A stretch of DNA of 64,000 nt from JANMES01 sp038229715. Lineage in GTDB: Bacteria; Planctomycetota; Phycisphaerae; Tepidisphaerales; Tepidisphaeraceae. This document shows, in pieces, positions 51,522-61,433 of the stretch (its first letter is position 1; every line of letters starts with the position of its first letter). The notes under the pieces are model-generated. The model saw only the letters and a program-made list of their open reading frames with translations, did not search any database and was not told where the DNA came from. Location: NCBI GenBank assembly GCA_038229715.1, contig JBBROD010000010.1:1-64000 (forward strand), written 5' to 3'. The position numbers and the translations under genes were made by a program.

Positions 51522-53240
51522 ATGAGCAGTACACTGCAATTCAACGAGGGTTTCGCGGCTGGGACCGCGCTCGGCAAGTCGCTACGCATCTTGCCGAGCG
51601 CGCCGGCTGCAAAGCCGCAATCGACCGACCCCAATATCGCCGCCGGCGATCGACAGATCGCCGTGGGCAAGAAACTCACCAACGAAGAAACCGCCAAGCG
51701 AAAGCAGAACGGTCTGGATGTGTGGGACGAGGTACTCGCCCACGCCCGCGACGCTCGGTTCCCGAAAGGGACCGACGTCTTTCTATTCAAATTCCAGGGG
51801 ATGTTCTACGTCGCCCCCGCACAGGAAAGCTTTATGTGCCGGCTTCGCTTCGCCGGCGGAATGACCAACTCGCATCAGTTCTGCGGGTTGGCGGATTTGG
51901 CGGATCAGTTTGCAGCCGGTCATGTGGATGTAACGACTCGATCAAACCTGCAGATCCGCGAGATCCGCCCCGCCCATACCGCCGACGTGTTGATGGGGCT
52001 AGTCGATCTCGGCATCGTCAACCGCGGCGCGGGGGCAGACAACATCCGCAACGTCACCTGCAGCCCGTCAGCTGGGATCGATGCCGACGAGATCATCGAC
52101 ACTCGCCCCCTGGCCACGGCGATGCATCACTACATCCTCAACCATCGCGAGATGTACGGCCTGCCGCGCAAGTTCAACATCGCCTTCGACGGCGGCGGGC
52201 GTGTCAGTACGCTGGAAGACACCAACGACATCGGCTTCGTCGCGGTTCGACACGAAGGCGAGGTCTACTTCCGCCTGCTGCTCGGCGGCATCACCGGCCA
52301 CAAGGATTTTGCCCGCGACGCCGGCGTGCTGCTGAAGCCCGACGAATGCGTTCCGGTCGCAGCCGCAATCGTTCGCGTGTTCATCGAGAACGGCGACCGC
52401 AGCGATCGAAAGAAAGCCCGGCTCAAATACGTTCTGGATGCGTGGGGCATCGACAAATACGTCGCCGAAGCTGAAAGGCTGCTTCCGTTCAAGCTACGCC
52501 GCGTGCCGGTTGAGGCTTGCGAATCGCGGACCGCGTCGATCGAACGCCTCGGCCACGTCGGCGTGCATTCGCAGAAGCAGACCGGTCTGTCGTACGTCGG
52601 CGTTGTTTTGCCGGTCGGCAGAATCACCACCGCGCAGCTGCGCGGGCTGGCGAGCATCTCCGACCGCTACGGCAGCGGGACGATCCGCCTGACGGTGTGG
52701 CAAAACCTGCTGATCAGCGACATTCCAAACGATCGCATCGAGGGCGCCAAGCGCGAGATCGAATCCCTCGGCCTGCATTGGTCAGCCACCGCCATCCGCG
52801 CGGGGTTGATCGCCTGCACAGGCGCTGCCGGCTGCAAGTTCGCGCTGGCCCACACCAAGCAGCACGCGATGGCGATCGCCGAGCACCTTGAGGCCAGCCT
52901 CACGCTCGATCAACCGATCAACATCCACGTCACCGGCTGCCACAACTCGTGCGCGCAGCACTACATCGGCGACATCGGCCTGATCGGCACGAAAGTAGGC
53001 GAGGAAGCCGTCGAGGGCTATCACGTCTCCATCGGCGGCGGCTATGGCGCGACGCAAGGCATCGGTCGGGAGTTGTTGCGCGATGTCAAAGCCATTGACG
53101 CACCGGCCGCCGTGGAGCGGATCATCCGCGGGTATTTGGCGCATCGGGCGGATGCGGAAGAGACGTTTCACGATTTCGCCGCTCGGTGCGAGATCACGCA
53201 ACTGACCGAAGTATTTAACGCTGTACAGGTGAACTCATGA
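51522..53240 (+). CDS. nirA: Ferredoxin-type assimilatory nitrite reductase
   Basis: The siroheme/4Fe-4S enzyme reduces nitrite to ammonium with six electrons. The 572 residues have the duplicated sulfite/nitrite reductase half-domains. Cluster and siroheme ligands are Cys about 432, 438, 473 and 477 (CTGAAGCKFA, TGCHNSCAQH). The N-terminal half has FMCRLRFAGGMTNSHQF and NVTCSP. The ATG at 51522 has GAGG seven bases upstream. It overlaps the next gene by four bases (ATGA). Confidence 0.93.
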   Translation: MSSTLQFNEGFAAGTALGKSLRILPSAPAAKPQSTDPNIAAGDRQIAVGKKLTNEETAKRKQNGLDVWDEVLAHARDARFPKGTDVFLFKFQGMFYVAPAQESFMCRLRFAGGMTNSHQFCGLADLADQFAAGHVDVTTRSNLQIREIRPAHTADVLMGLVDLGIVNRGAGADNIRNVTCSPSAGIDADEIIDTRPLATAMHHYILNHREMYGLPRKFNIAFDGGGRVSTLEDTNDIGFVAVRHEGEVYFRLLLGGITGHKDFARDAGVLLKPDECVPVAAAIVRVFIENGDRSDRKKARLKYVLDAWGIDKYVAEAERLLPFKLRRVPVEACESRTASIERLGHVGVHSQKQTGLSYVGVVLPVGRITTAQLRGLASISDRYGSGTIRLTVWQNLLISDIPNDRIEGAKREIESLGLHWSATAIRAGLIACTGAAGCKFALAHTKQHAMAIAEHLEASLTLDQPINIHVTGCHNSCAQHYIGDIGLIGTKVGEEAVEGYHVSIGGGYGATQGIGRELLRDVKAIDAPAAVERIIRGYLAHRADAEETFHDFAARCEITQLTEVFNAVQVNS

Positions 53241-54847
53241 GTAATGCTGTTGCTTCGACCCAGAAGGTTCTCAATCTCGTGCCGGACAACGCGCCGTTTA
53301 CCGAAGAGCAGCGTGGGTGGTTGAATGGGTTTTTCGCGGGATTGCTCAGTGGCGCACTTGCGGCGCAGGGCGGTCAGCCTGCCGCTGAAGCGGCAAGCCC
53401 GGTGAAAGCGCAGGAGGTGGAAGAGGAAACGCCGTGGCACGATCCGGGGATTGCCATGGATGAACGACTGAAGATGGCGGAAGGTAAGCGTCATCCGCTG
53501 AAGCTGATGGCGGCGATGGCGCAGCTCGATTGCGGCTCGTGCGGCTACCTCTGCAAGAGCTACGCCGAGGCGATCGCCAGCGGGGCCGACAAGGATCTGA
53601 CCAAATGCACGCCCGGCGGGCGCGACACGTCGAAGATGCTCAAAGCCCTGCAGCAGAATGCCCCCGCATCGGCCCCCGCCGCTGCGAGTACGGCCAAGCC
53701 GAGCGTGGCGGAAGCGAAATCCGCGGGCACGTTCGATCGATCCAATCCGTTCGCCGCCCGGTTGCTGTGCAGCGATCCGCTGAACTCGGCCGAATCCTCC
53801 AAAGACACGCGGCTGGTGATGATCGACCTTCGTAGCAGCGGCATCTCCTACAAGCCCGGCGATGCGCTGGGGGTTTATCCGGAAAACTGCCCACAGCATG
53901 TGGAGCAGATTCTCGAATGCCTCGGCGCCACCGGTGCTGAAGACGTCATGGGCTGGGACGACCGCACGGTCAGCTTCCGTAACGCGCTACACCGCGATTT
54001 CACGATCACTCGCCCGTCCCCCGACCTACTCGACCTGCTGGCCCGCTCGGCCGCCGACTCCACCGATGCCGCTGAACTCGCGCGCTTGCGCGATAGCGAC
54101 GAAGGCAGCGGCGATCTGGAAATCCTCGACCTGCTGGTGCGTTTCCCATCCGCCAAGCCGGCCGCGGGGGATTTTGTGGCAACGCTCTCGCCGATGGCGC
54201 CGCGGCTGTACTCGATCTCCTCATCACTGGCGGCGTATCCGGATCAAGTGCATCTGACCGTCGGCGCGGTGCGCTACCAAAACTCCGTCGGCCGATCGTG
54301 CAAGGGGGTCGCATCGACGTTCCTCGCCGAGCGCATCCGGCCTGGGCAGCGGCTTCGCGTGTTCGTGCAACCGTCACACCGCTTCGCACTGCCGGCCGGC
54401 GGGAAGCCGATCATCATGGTCGGGCCGGGCACGGGCGTCGCGCCGTTCCGGGCGTTCCTGCAGGACCGCCGGGCAACAAAGGCAACCGGCAAGGCGTGGC
54501 TGTTTTTCGGCGATCAAAAGGCCTCCAGCGATTTCCTGTTCCGCGACGAGCTGACTGAATATCTGGCCGACGGCGTGCTGACGAAGCTCGACACCGCGTT
54601 TTCTCGCGATCAGGCGGAAAAGGTTTACGTCCAGACCCGCATGACCGAAAACGCCGCCGAGTTGTGGCAATGGCTGCAGGCCGGCGCGCATTTCTACGTC
54701 TGCGGCGACGCCAAGCGAATGGCCAACGATGTCGACAAAGCCCTGCGACAAGCGATCGTGATAGCAGGCGGACTAACGACCGAGGCGGCGGATCAATACG
54801 TGTCCGACCTCAGCAAAACCGGCCGCTATCAGCGGGATGTGTACTGA
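53237..54847 (+). CDS. Fe-S/FAD/NAD(P)H reductase, CysJ-like without flavodoxin domain
   Basis: The 536 residues begin with a helical segment (EEQRGWLNGFFAGLLSGAL), followed by a four-Cys Fe-S motif (Cys 99, 102, 106, 124; CGSCGYLC...KC) like the PF04060 domain. The rest is the CysJ/CPR-type FAD and NADPH module: RLYSISSSLAAYPDQVHLTVGAVRY, GVASTFLAERI, IMVGPGTGVAPFRAFLQDR, FYVCGDAKRMANDVDKAL. The flavodoxin domain of CysJ is absent. It probably passes electrons from NAD(P)H to the nitrite and nitrate reductases encoded on either side, with the Fe-S cluster in place of FMN. That role is inferred from position. Confidence 0.85.
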   Translation: MSNAVASTQKVLNLVPDNAPFTEEQRGWLNGFFAGLLSGALAAQGGQPAAEAASPVKAQEVEEETPWHDPGIAMDERLKMAEGKRHPLKLMAAMAQLDCGSCGYLCKSYAEAIASGADKDLTKCTPGGRDTSKMLKALQQNAPASAPAAASTAKPSVAEAKSAGTFDRSNPFAARLLCSDPLNSAESSKDTRLVMIDLRSSGISYKPGDALGVYPENCPQHVEQILECLGATGAEDVMGWDDRTVSFRNALHRDFTITRPSPDLLDLLARSAADSTDAAELARLRDSDEGSGDLEILDLLVRFPSAKPAAGDFVATLSPMAPRLYSISSSLAAYPDQVHLTVGAVRYQNSVGRSCKGVASTFLAERIRPGQRLRVFVQPSHRFALPAGGKPIIMVGPGTGVAPFRAFLQDRRATKATGKAWLFFGDQKASSDFLFRDELTEYLADGVLTKLDTAFSRDQAEKVYVQTRMTENAAELWQWLQAGAHFYVCGDAKRMANDVDKALRQAIVIAGGLTTEAADQYVSDLSKTGRYQRDVY

Positions 54848-57003
54848 TGCAAGAAGTGAAGTCCCTGTGTCCGTACTGTGGCGTGGGTTGCGGCTTGCTG
54901 ATCAAGACCGACGGCAAGGCGATCCACAAACTCCGCGGCGATCCCGAGCACCCGGCCAACTTTGGACGGCTATGCGCTAAGGGAGCCACAGTCGCACAGA
55001 CGATCGACGTGCAAACGCGGGCACGCAAGGCATTGATCCGCCCCCTGCGTGGCCAGCCGTTCGCTGCCACCACGCCACTGGCCGCGATCGATCACGTCGC
55101 GGAGAAGTTGAACGCCATCCGCCATCAGCACGGGCCGCAGTCGATCGCGTTTTATCTCTCCGGGCAGCTCACGACTGAATCGCAGTACCTGTTCAATAAA
55201 TTCGCCAAGGGCTGCTTGCGGACCAACCACGTCGATAGCAACAGCCGCCTTTGCATGAGCAGCGCGGCCAGCGGCATGTCGCTCTCGCTCGGCAGCGACG
55301 GGCCGCCGACGAGTTACGCCGACATCGAGCTGGCCGACACGTTTTTCTTCATCGGCTCGAACGCGGCTGATTGCCATCCGGTGACATTCACGCGCGTGCG
55401 CAGCCGGATCGAAAAAGCCCGCGCCCAGTGCATCGTGGTTGACCCGCGCCGCACGCCGACCGCCGAGGCGGCCACCATCCACTTGGCGATCAAGCCGGGG
55501 ACTGACCTCGCACTGCTCAACGGCCTGATGCACATCCTGCAGCGCGACGGGCATTTGGATGAATCGTACATCGCCAATCACACCGAGGGGTTCGCGGAGC
55601 TGATGCAGATTTTGCCCGACTACCCGCCCCGCCGGGTGGCCGATATCTGCGGGATCAAAGTGTACGATCTGATCCACACCGCCCGGATTCTCGGCGAAGC
55701 GAAAAATCTGATTAGCTTCTGGACGATGGGGATCAACCAGAGCGTGCAGGGCACATTCAGCAACAACGCGATCATCAATATGCACCTCGCGCTCGGCCAG
55801 ATCGGCCGGCCCGGGTGCGGGCCGTTCAGCCTGACCGGCCAACCCAACGCCATGGGCGGGCGCGATGTCGGCTACATGAGCCACATGCTCCCCGGCCAAC
55901 GGAAGATTGCAGACCCGGCGCACCGGCATTGGATGGAAAAATTCTGGGGCTTGGAAGACGGCGCGATCCACCCGCATGCCAGCTACGACGCCGTCGCGAT
56001 GTTCGATGCGATGGAGCGCGGCGAGATCAAAGCACTGTGGGTCGTCGGCACGAACCCCGCCGGCTCAATGCCAAATCTCGGGCGCATCCGCAAGGCGCTG
56101 GAGACGGCCGAGCTTGTGGTCGTGCAGGATGCCTACTTCCCCACCGAAACTACAACCTTCGCCGACGTGGTGCTGCCCGCTGCGGTGAACTTGGAGCAAT
56201 CAGGTACGTTTTGCAACAGCGAGCGGCGGGTGTCGCTGATGGAGCAGGTCGTCGCGCCGCCTGGTGATGCCAAACCCGATTGGTGGTGGGCCCGTCAGAT
56301 CGCTCACCGCATGGGGCTGACGCACGGCATGATGCTCGACAGCAGCGCCGCGATTTTCGACGAGTTCGCCCGCAGTACCGCCGGCCGGCCGAACGATCAG
56401 ACGGCGCTGTCGCATGAAAGGCTTCGCCGTCAGGGCCCGCAGCAATGGCCGTACCCGGCGCTGGGCGCGTCGTCGGCCAGGCGGTACGAGAACGGAGAAT
56501 TCCCAACGCCGACAGGTCGCGCCAAGTTTTTCGCACGTCCCTACCTGCCGCAGGAGGAATCACCTTCAGGCCGCTACCCGATGCTGCTCACCACCGGCCG
56601 GGTGGCCGGGCAGTGGCATTTGCGCAGCAAGACGAGCCAAGTCGAAAAGCTGAACAAAATGGACCCCGCGCCGTACTTACAGATGCACCCCGACGACGCC
56701 GCCGCCCTTGAGTTGGTGAATGGCCAGCGCGTCAACATCACCAGCCGCCAGGGCACGGCCGTCTCCACGCTGCGCGTATCGGGCGAGATCTCAATCGGCG
56801 TGGTGTTCATGCCCATGCACTGGGGCGATCTTTGGTCAAAGCAATCGTCGCCGAACGAAGCCACCACCGACGCCTGTGATCCCATCAGCCGCGAGCCGGG
56901 ATTAAAATTATGCGCCGTGCGGATCAGTGCATATCAGCATCCGGTTGAATTCACTGACAGCGAGTCAAACAACTTGCCCGCTCCGGCGGTTGCTCGCCTG
57001 TAA
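54847..57003 (+). CDS. nasA: Assimilatory nitrate reductase catalytic subunit
   Basis: The molybdopterin enzyme reduces nitrate to nitrite in the cytoplasm. Cys 8, 11, 15 and 43 (CPYCGVGC...RLC) bind a 4Fe-4S cluster. Cys 136 in SNSRLCMSSAASG is the Mo ligand of the Nas/Nap group. MGINQSVQGTFSNNAIINMHLALGQIGRPGCGPFSLTGQPNAMGGRDVG is typical. The C-terminal MopB-binding domain has TGRVAGQWHLRSKT and MPMHWGDLW. The 718 residues stop before the C-terminal 2Fe-2S domain of some NasA proteins. Its ATG shares a base with the upstream TGA (TGATG). Confidence 0.93.
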   Translation: MQEVKSLCPYCGVGCGLLIKTDGKAIHKLRGDPEHPANFGRLCAKGATVAQTIDVQTRARKALIRPLRGQPFAATTPLAAIDHVAEKLNAIRHQHGPQSIAFYLSGQLTTESQYLFNKFAKGCLRTNHVDSNSRLCMSSAASGMSLSLGSDGPPTSYADIELADTFFFIGSNAADCHPVTFTRVRSRIEKARAQCIVVDPRRTPTAEAATIHLAIKPGTDLALLNGLMHILQRDGHLDESYIANHTEGFAELMQILPDYPPRRVADICGIKVYDLIHTARILGEAKNLISFWTMGINQSVQGTFSNNAIINMHLALGQIGRPGCGPFSLTGQPNAMGGRDVGYMSHMLPGQRKIADPAHRHWMEKFWGLEDGAIHPHASYDAVAMFDAMERGEIKALWVVGTNPAGSMPNLGRIRKALETAELVVVQDAYFPTETTTFADVVLPAAVNLEQSGTFCNSERRVSLMEQVVAPPGDAKPDWWWARQIAHRMGLTHGMMLDSSAAIFDEFARSTAGRPNDQTALSHERLRRQGPQQWPYPALGASSARRYENGEFPTPTGRAKFFARPYLPQEESPSGRYPMLLTTGRVAGQWHLRSKTSQVEKLNKMDPAPYLQMHPDDAAALELVNGQRVNITSRQGTAVSTLRVSGEISIGVVFMPMHWGDLWSKQSSPNEATTDACDPISREPGLKLCAVRISAYQHPVEFTDSESNNLPAPAVARL

Positions 57004-57111
57004 AACCGCATACTCGGTACCGCGTTCGCACCTCTCCAGACGAGAATCGCAATACTTCTGAAAGTGCGGATCGCCTGGATCAATGCGTTGAGGGCGGTAT
57101 AGTTCTATGGA

Positions 57112-58242
57112 ATGAAACCAACCCATCGATGGCTGGCGCTTGCGGGCCAATGCGGGCTTGTCGTTGCGACGATCTGCGGCTGTGACGACCGCAATTCCGT
57201 CAAGGTCTACCAAGCGCCCAAGGAAGCAGCCATGCCGCCGTCTATGGTTACGGCGACTTCGTCCACGCCGGTCGCAGGTGCGGCGAGCGCGGGGGAACCG
57301 CAGTGGGCTTTGCCGTCGGGTTGGACGAAGATGCCCGACCAGCAGATGCGGTACGCCACCTTCTCGGTCGACTCGACCGATCCTAAACTCAATGTCGTCG
57401 TCTACAACTTCGGGCCCGAGTCCGGCCAACTGCTGCCGAACGTGAACCGCTGGGAGCAGCAGATCGGCGCGACGCCGTCGCAGCCGGCGGATCTTCCGAA
57501 GGTCGTGACGCACCTGCATAACAACGGTTTGGAGATCGACTCGGTCGACATCGCCGGCCCGGCTGCTGCCGGTCAGGCGGAAGGCACGCGCATGCTCGCG
57601 GCGATTATCCCAACGGGCGATCAAGTGTGGTTCCTGAAGTTCGTAGGGCCCGCAAGCAAAATCGCGAGCCGAAAGGCCGAGTACGATGCGTTTGTGAAGT
57701 CGATTTCGTTCAGCGGAGCGCCCTCGGCAAACCCTTCCCTACCGCCGGGCCATCCGAACATTGGCGACGGAATGTCCGCCCGACCGCCCGTGCAACCGGC
57801 CCCGGCCGGTGGGAAGAGCGCGATCGCGGCCTTCAAATCCTACGACACGCCAACCGGCTGGGCGATTGATCCGCAAGAGCGCCTGATGCGCGTCGCGACG
57901 TTCCACATCGCCGACGGCGCACAGCAGGCGGAGGTGATCATCACCGCACTCCCCGCCAACGCGTTCGGCTCGGCGGAAGCGAACCTGAACCGCTGGCGCG
58001 GCCAAGTCGGGCTGGAGCCGGTCGCCGATCCGAAATCGGTGGGCCGTACTCCCATGATCATCGGCGGCGGCGACGGGTTTGTTTTCGATTTCGCTGGCGC
58101 TGAGCAGCGGCTGATCGTCGCACAAGTGTCCTTTGGCACGAACGCGTACTTCTTCAAACTCATCGGACCGACTAAGCTGGTCGAAGCACAGAGTAAATCG
58201 TTCGAAACGTTCGTGAAATCCGTCCAGTTCGCCGCGGAGTGA
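57112..58242 (+). CDS. Predicted lipoprotein with two repeated domains
   Basis: The 376-residue protein has a short signal with a possible lipobox (ATICGC, Cys about 24) and a Thr/Pro-rich linker. Two related domains of about 140 residues follow. The first has GWTKMPDQQMRYATFSVDS...NVNRWEQQIGATP...FLKFVGPASKI; the second has GWAIDPQERLMRVATFHIAD...NLNRWRGQVGLEP...FFKLIGPTKLVEAQ. No known enzyme motif is seen. It ends five bases before the ccsBA start, so the two genes are probably cotranscribed. Confidence 0.7.
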   Translation: MKPTHRWLALAGQCGLVVATICGCDDRNSVKVYQAPKEAAMPPSMVTATSSTPVAGAASAGEPQWALPSGWTKMPDQQMRYATFSVDSTDPKLNVVVYNFGPESGQLLPNVNRWEQQIGATPSQPADLPKVVTHLHNNGLEIDSVDIAGPAAAGQAEGTRMLAAIIPTGDQVWFLKFVGPASKIASRKAEYDAFVKSISFSGAPSANPSLPPGHPNIGDGMSARPPVQPAPAGGKSAIAAFKSYDTPTGWAIDPQERLMRVATFHIADGAQQAEVIITALPANAFGSAEANLNRWRGQVGLEPVADPKSVGRTPMIIGGGDGFVFDFAGAEQRLIVAQVSFGTNAYFFKLIGPTKLVEAQSKSFETFVKSVQFAAE

Positions 58243-58246
58243 TGGT

Positions 58247-61200
58247 TTGATCAAAAAGCTACTTGCCCCTTTGGCCTCGCTTAAACTGACGATCGTCCTG
58301 ATCGCCATGTCCATCGTTTTGGTTTACGCCGGCACTTGGGCGCAGGTGGATACCGGCATCTGGACGGTTCAAAAAACCTACTTCCACAGCCTGTGGTTGT
58401 GGATCGAGTTCAAAACGCTTTTACCGCGCCCGCAGCCGGGGCAACCGGGAATCCCCGGCGGATTTCCGTTCCTTGGCGGATACGCGATCGGCGGGTTGAT
58501 GCTCATCAACCTGCTGGCGGCGCACACGGTTCGATTCAAAATCACGCTCAAGCGCTCGGGCATCATCCTGATCCACGTCGGGCTCATCCTGCTGATCGTC
58601 GGCGAACTGCTGACCAGCCTGCTAGCGGTGGAAAGCCAGATGATGATCGACGAAGGCGCGACCGCCGTTTACTCAGCCGACACGCGGTACGGCGAGCTGG
58701 CGGTGATTGATCCGAGCGCGTCGCCGGACAAAGATCTGGTCGTCACATTCCCCGAACCGCAACTGCAGTCCGGCGCGACGATCCGTCACCCGCTCGTGCC
58801 GTTCGAGATCAAGGTCGACGACTACTACGCCAACAGCCAAATCCTCGGCCCCATGCAAGCGCCGCCGGGCATGACCGGCAAGGCAACGGCCGGGTTCGGC
58901 AAGGGCATCGTTGTCTCGCCGCAGCCGCGTGCGTCGGGCGTGGACGGCGGTTCGGTCGACATGGCGTCCGCCTACGTCACCCTCACCGCCAACGGGCAGG
59001 ATTTGGGGAAATACCTCCTCTCCTACTTCCTTGACGGCGGGCAGGAAGTTCGCGTGGACGGCAAGCCGTATCTGGTCTCGCTGCGGTTCCAGAGGCACTA
59101 CAAGCCCTACTCGATGCAGTTGCTTAAGTTCTCGCACGACAAATACCTCGGCACGGAAACGCCCAAAAACTTCTCCAGCCGAATCCACTTGGTCGACCCG
59201 TCGGCCGGTGTTGATCGCGAAGTGCTGATCCGTATGAACGAGCCTCTGCGTTACGCCGGCGAAACGTACTACCAGGCCAGCTTCAAGCCCGACGACAAAA
59301 CCACGATCCTGCAGGTCGTCCGCAACCCCGCGTGGACGATGCCTTACATCGCCTGCGTCGTCGGCGCGGCCGGCATGTTGATCCACTTCGGGATCATGCT
59401 GATTAGCTCCCTGCGTAAGCGATCGAGTCGACAAGCGAACGGTGCGGAGCTGTCCAAGTCGTCGAAAAAATCGAGGAATACCGTCGCGGCCGTTGAGCCG
59501 GTCAAACCTTCTTTGTGGGGACGATTATTTCCGTTCGTCGCCGGCGTGGCGGGCCTGCTGCTGGTGCTCGGCATGCTCGGGCGGACGATGAACTCGCCCA
59601 AGGCCGACGAGTTCAACTACGCGGGATTTGGTAACTTGCCGATCACCTTCGACGGCCGGGTGCTGCCGTTCGATACGCTCGCGCGGACCTCGCTGCAGGT
59701 GATTCTTGGGCGCGAATCCACTCGCATCGGCTCGGAAACGCAGAGCGTCGACCAGTGGAAGCTTATCCCGTATTCCGACTGGAAAACCGTCCCTGCGACG
59801 CGCTGGCTGCTCGACACGTTCGCCGGCACGGACAAGGCCGACGAGTACCGCATCTTCCGCATCGACAACCCCGAATTACTGGGATTGCTCGGGCTCGATC
59901 AGGATCGCAACCCGCGGCTGTTCGCGTACCGCGAAGTCATCGCCAATCAGGCCAAGTTGCTGGAGCAGATCGTCCGCGTCGAGCAGATTGAAAACAAAAA
60001 TCGCGGGCTTTTCGAGCGCAAGGTCGCGGAGTTGTACGGCCATCTGCAATTGTATGTGAAACTTTCACAACTCAATACGCTGTATCTCATGCCCCCGCTC
60101 ACGCCGGTCGAGCAATGGCGGCCGATCGGGCCGTTCCTGCCGACTTCCGGCGGCAGTGCGCCGCAGCGGAATGCAGCATCGGACTTGCTGCTGGCAATCA
60201 TCGGCGACTTCCACAATCACTCGATCGATGGATTCAACACGCGCGTCGCGCAATACCACACACTGCTGGACGAACGCCTGCCCGCAGACGTCGCCAAGGC
60301 GGAGTTTGAGGCGTTCTTTAACCGGTTCGATCCATTTTATCAGGCACAAATGCTGTATGTGCTGATCTTCGTGCTCGGCTGCTGCGCGTGGCTTGGCTGG
60401 GCGAAACCGCTCGGCCGGGCGGCGTTTGTGCTGCTGCTGCTGAGCCTCGCGCTGCACACCTTCGGGCTGGTAGCGCGCATCTACATTTCCGGCCGCCCGC
60501 CGGTGACGAACCTGTACTCGTCGGCCGTCTTCATCGCCTGGGCGGGTGTGGTGCTGGCCGTGGGGTTGGAGCTTTATTTCCGCAATACGATCGCCACCGT
60601 CATGTCGGCGGCGATGGGATTCACGTCGCTGCTGATCGCCCACCACTTGGCCGGTGACGGCGACACCATGAAGCAGTTGCAGGCCGTGCTCGACACCAAC
60701 TTCTGGCTGGCGACGCACGTCGTCGCAATCACGCTCGGCTACTCCGCGACGTTCCTGGCCGGTGTGCTGGCGATTTCGTACATCCTGCTCGGCGTGTTCA
60801 CGAACCTCCTGACCGCCGACAAGCCCGGCAGGCGCACCGAAGACGCCCCCGCCAAGCTCCTGCCGCGCATGGTCTATGCGATCCTCTGCTTCGCGATCCT
60901 CTTTTCCTTCGTCGGAACCGTGCTCGGCGGTATCTGGGCCGATCAATCTTGGGGGCGATTTTGGGGATGGGATCCGAAGGAAAACGGCGCGGTGCTGATC
61001 GTGCTGTGGAACGCCCTTACCCTCCACGCCCGCTGGGCCGGACTGGTGCGCGCTCGCGGCGTGATGATCCTGTCGGTCTTTGGCAACGTCGTTACCAGCT
61101 GGTCATGGTTCGGAACGAACATGCTCGGCGTCGGTTTACATTCCTATGGCTTCATGGACGCGGCGCTCTTCTGGCTGCTGGTGTTCGTCGTTTCGCAACT

Positions 61201-61306
61201 GCTGATCATCGCGATCGCCAACCTCCCGCTGCAACATTGGCGAAGCTTCTGCAACAATACACCCAAGTCGCAGGCGTTGCCCTCGGAACTGGGCGTTCAG
61301 GTCTAG
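58247..61306 (+). CDS. Fused cytochrome c synthase CcsBA (System II)
   Basis: The protein exports heme and attaches it to apocytochrome c outside the inner membrane. The N-terminal half is ResB/CcsB-like: four helices with SLKLTIVLIAMSIVLVYAGTWAQ and HVGLILLIVGELL, plus a large periplasmic domain. The C-terminal half is CcsA with the heme-handling WWD segment (WADQSWGRFWGWDPKENGA, about 897-915) and conserved His in THVVAITLGYSA and HSYGFMDA. The length of 1019 residues is typical of the fusion. The start is a TTG at 58247 with GGAG seven bases upstream. Confidence 0.92.
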   Translation: MIKKLLAPLASLKLTIVLIAMSIVLVYAGTWAQVDTGIWTVQKTYFHSLWLWIEFKTLLPRPQPGQPGIPGGFPFLGGYAIGGLMLINLLAAHTVRFKITLKRSGIILIHVGLILLIVGELLTSLLAVESQMMIDEGATAVYSADTRYGELAVIDPSASPDKDLVVTFPEPQLQSGATIRHPLVPFEIKVDDYYANSQILGPMQAPPGMTGKATAGFGKGIVVSPQPRASGVDGGSVDMASAYVTLTANGQDLGKYLLSYFLDGGQEVRVDGKPYLVSLRFQRHYKPYSMQLLKFSHDKYLGTETPKNFSSRIHLVDPSAGVDREVLIRMNEPLRYAGETYYQASFKPDDKTTILQVVRNPAWTMPYIACVVGAAGMLIHFGIMLISSLRKRSSRQANGAELSKSSKKSRNTVAAVEPVKPSLWGRLFPFVAGVAGLLLVLGMLGRTMNSPKADEFNYAGFGNLPITFDGRVLPFDTLARTSLQVILGRESTRIGSETQSVDQWKLIPYSDWKTVPATRWLLDTFAGTDKADEYRIFRIDNPELLGLLGLDQDRNPRLFAYREVIANQAKLLEQIVRVEQIENKNRGLFERKVAELYGHLQLYVKLSQLNTLYLMPPLTPVEQWRPIGPFLPTSGGSAPQRNAASDLLLAIIGDFHNHSIDGFNTRVAQYHTLLDERLPADVAKAEFEAFFNRFDPFYQAQMLYVLIFVLGCCAWLGWAKPLGRAAFVLLLLSLALHTFGLVARIYISGRPPVTNLYSSAVFIAWAGVVLAVGLELYFRNTIATVMSAAMGFTSLLIAHHLAGDGDTMKQLQAVLDTNFWLATHVVAITLGYSATFLAGVLAISYILLGVFTNLLTADKPGRRTEDAPAKLLPRMVYAILCFAILFSFVGTVLGGIWADQSWGRFWGWDPKENGAVLIVLWNALTLHARWAGLVRARGVMILSVFGNVVTSWSWFGTNMLGVGLHSYGFMDAALFWLLVFVVSQLLIIAIANLPLQHWRSFCNNTPKSQALPSELGVQV

Positions 61307-61347
61307 AGCAATGCGCCTTTTGTCGTACCGTGTTAGTGGCCGATTGT

Positions 61348-61430
61348 CGTCATCCTGAGGTACTCCGAAGGATCTCGAACGTCGAATGCTGCTCGCAATT
61401 CGAGATCTTTCGGAGTACCTCAGGATGACG
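61348..61430. repeat. Palindrome between converging ccsBA and GH127 genes
   Basis: Arms of 32 bases (61348-61379 and 61399-61430) are complementary at 31 positions, enclosing 19 bases. They begin CGTCATCCTGAGGTACTCC. The element ends three bases before the GH127 stop. No T-tract follows on either strand, yet it may act as a bidirectional transcript end. Confidence 0.88.
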
Positions 61431-61433
61431 ATT

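Noticed and set aside
54664..54846. Upstream extension of the nitrate reductase frame
   Set aside because: It overlaps the reductase gene out of frame; the ATG at 54847 overlapping the stop codon gives the conserved N-terminal Cys motif.
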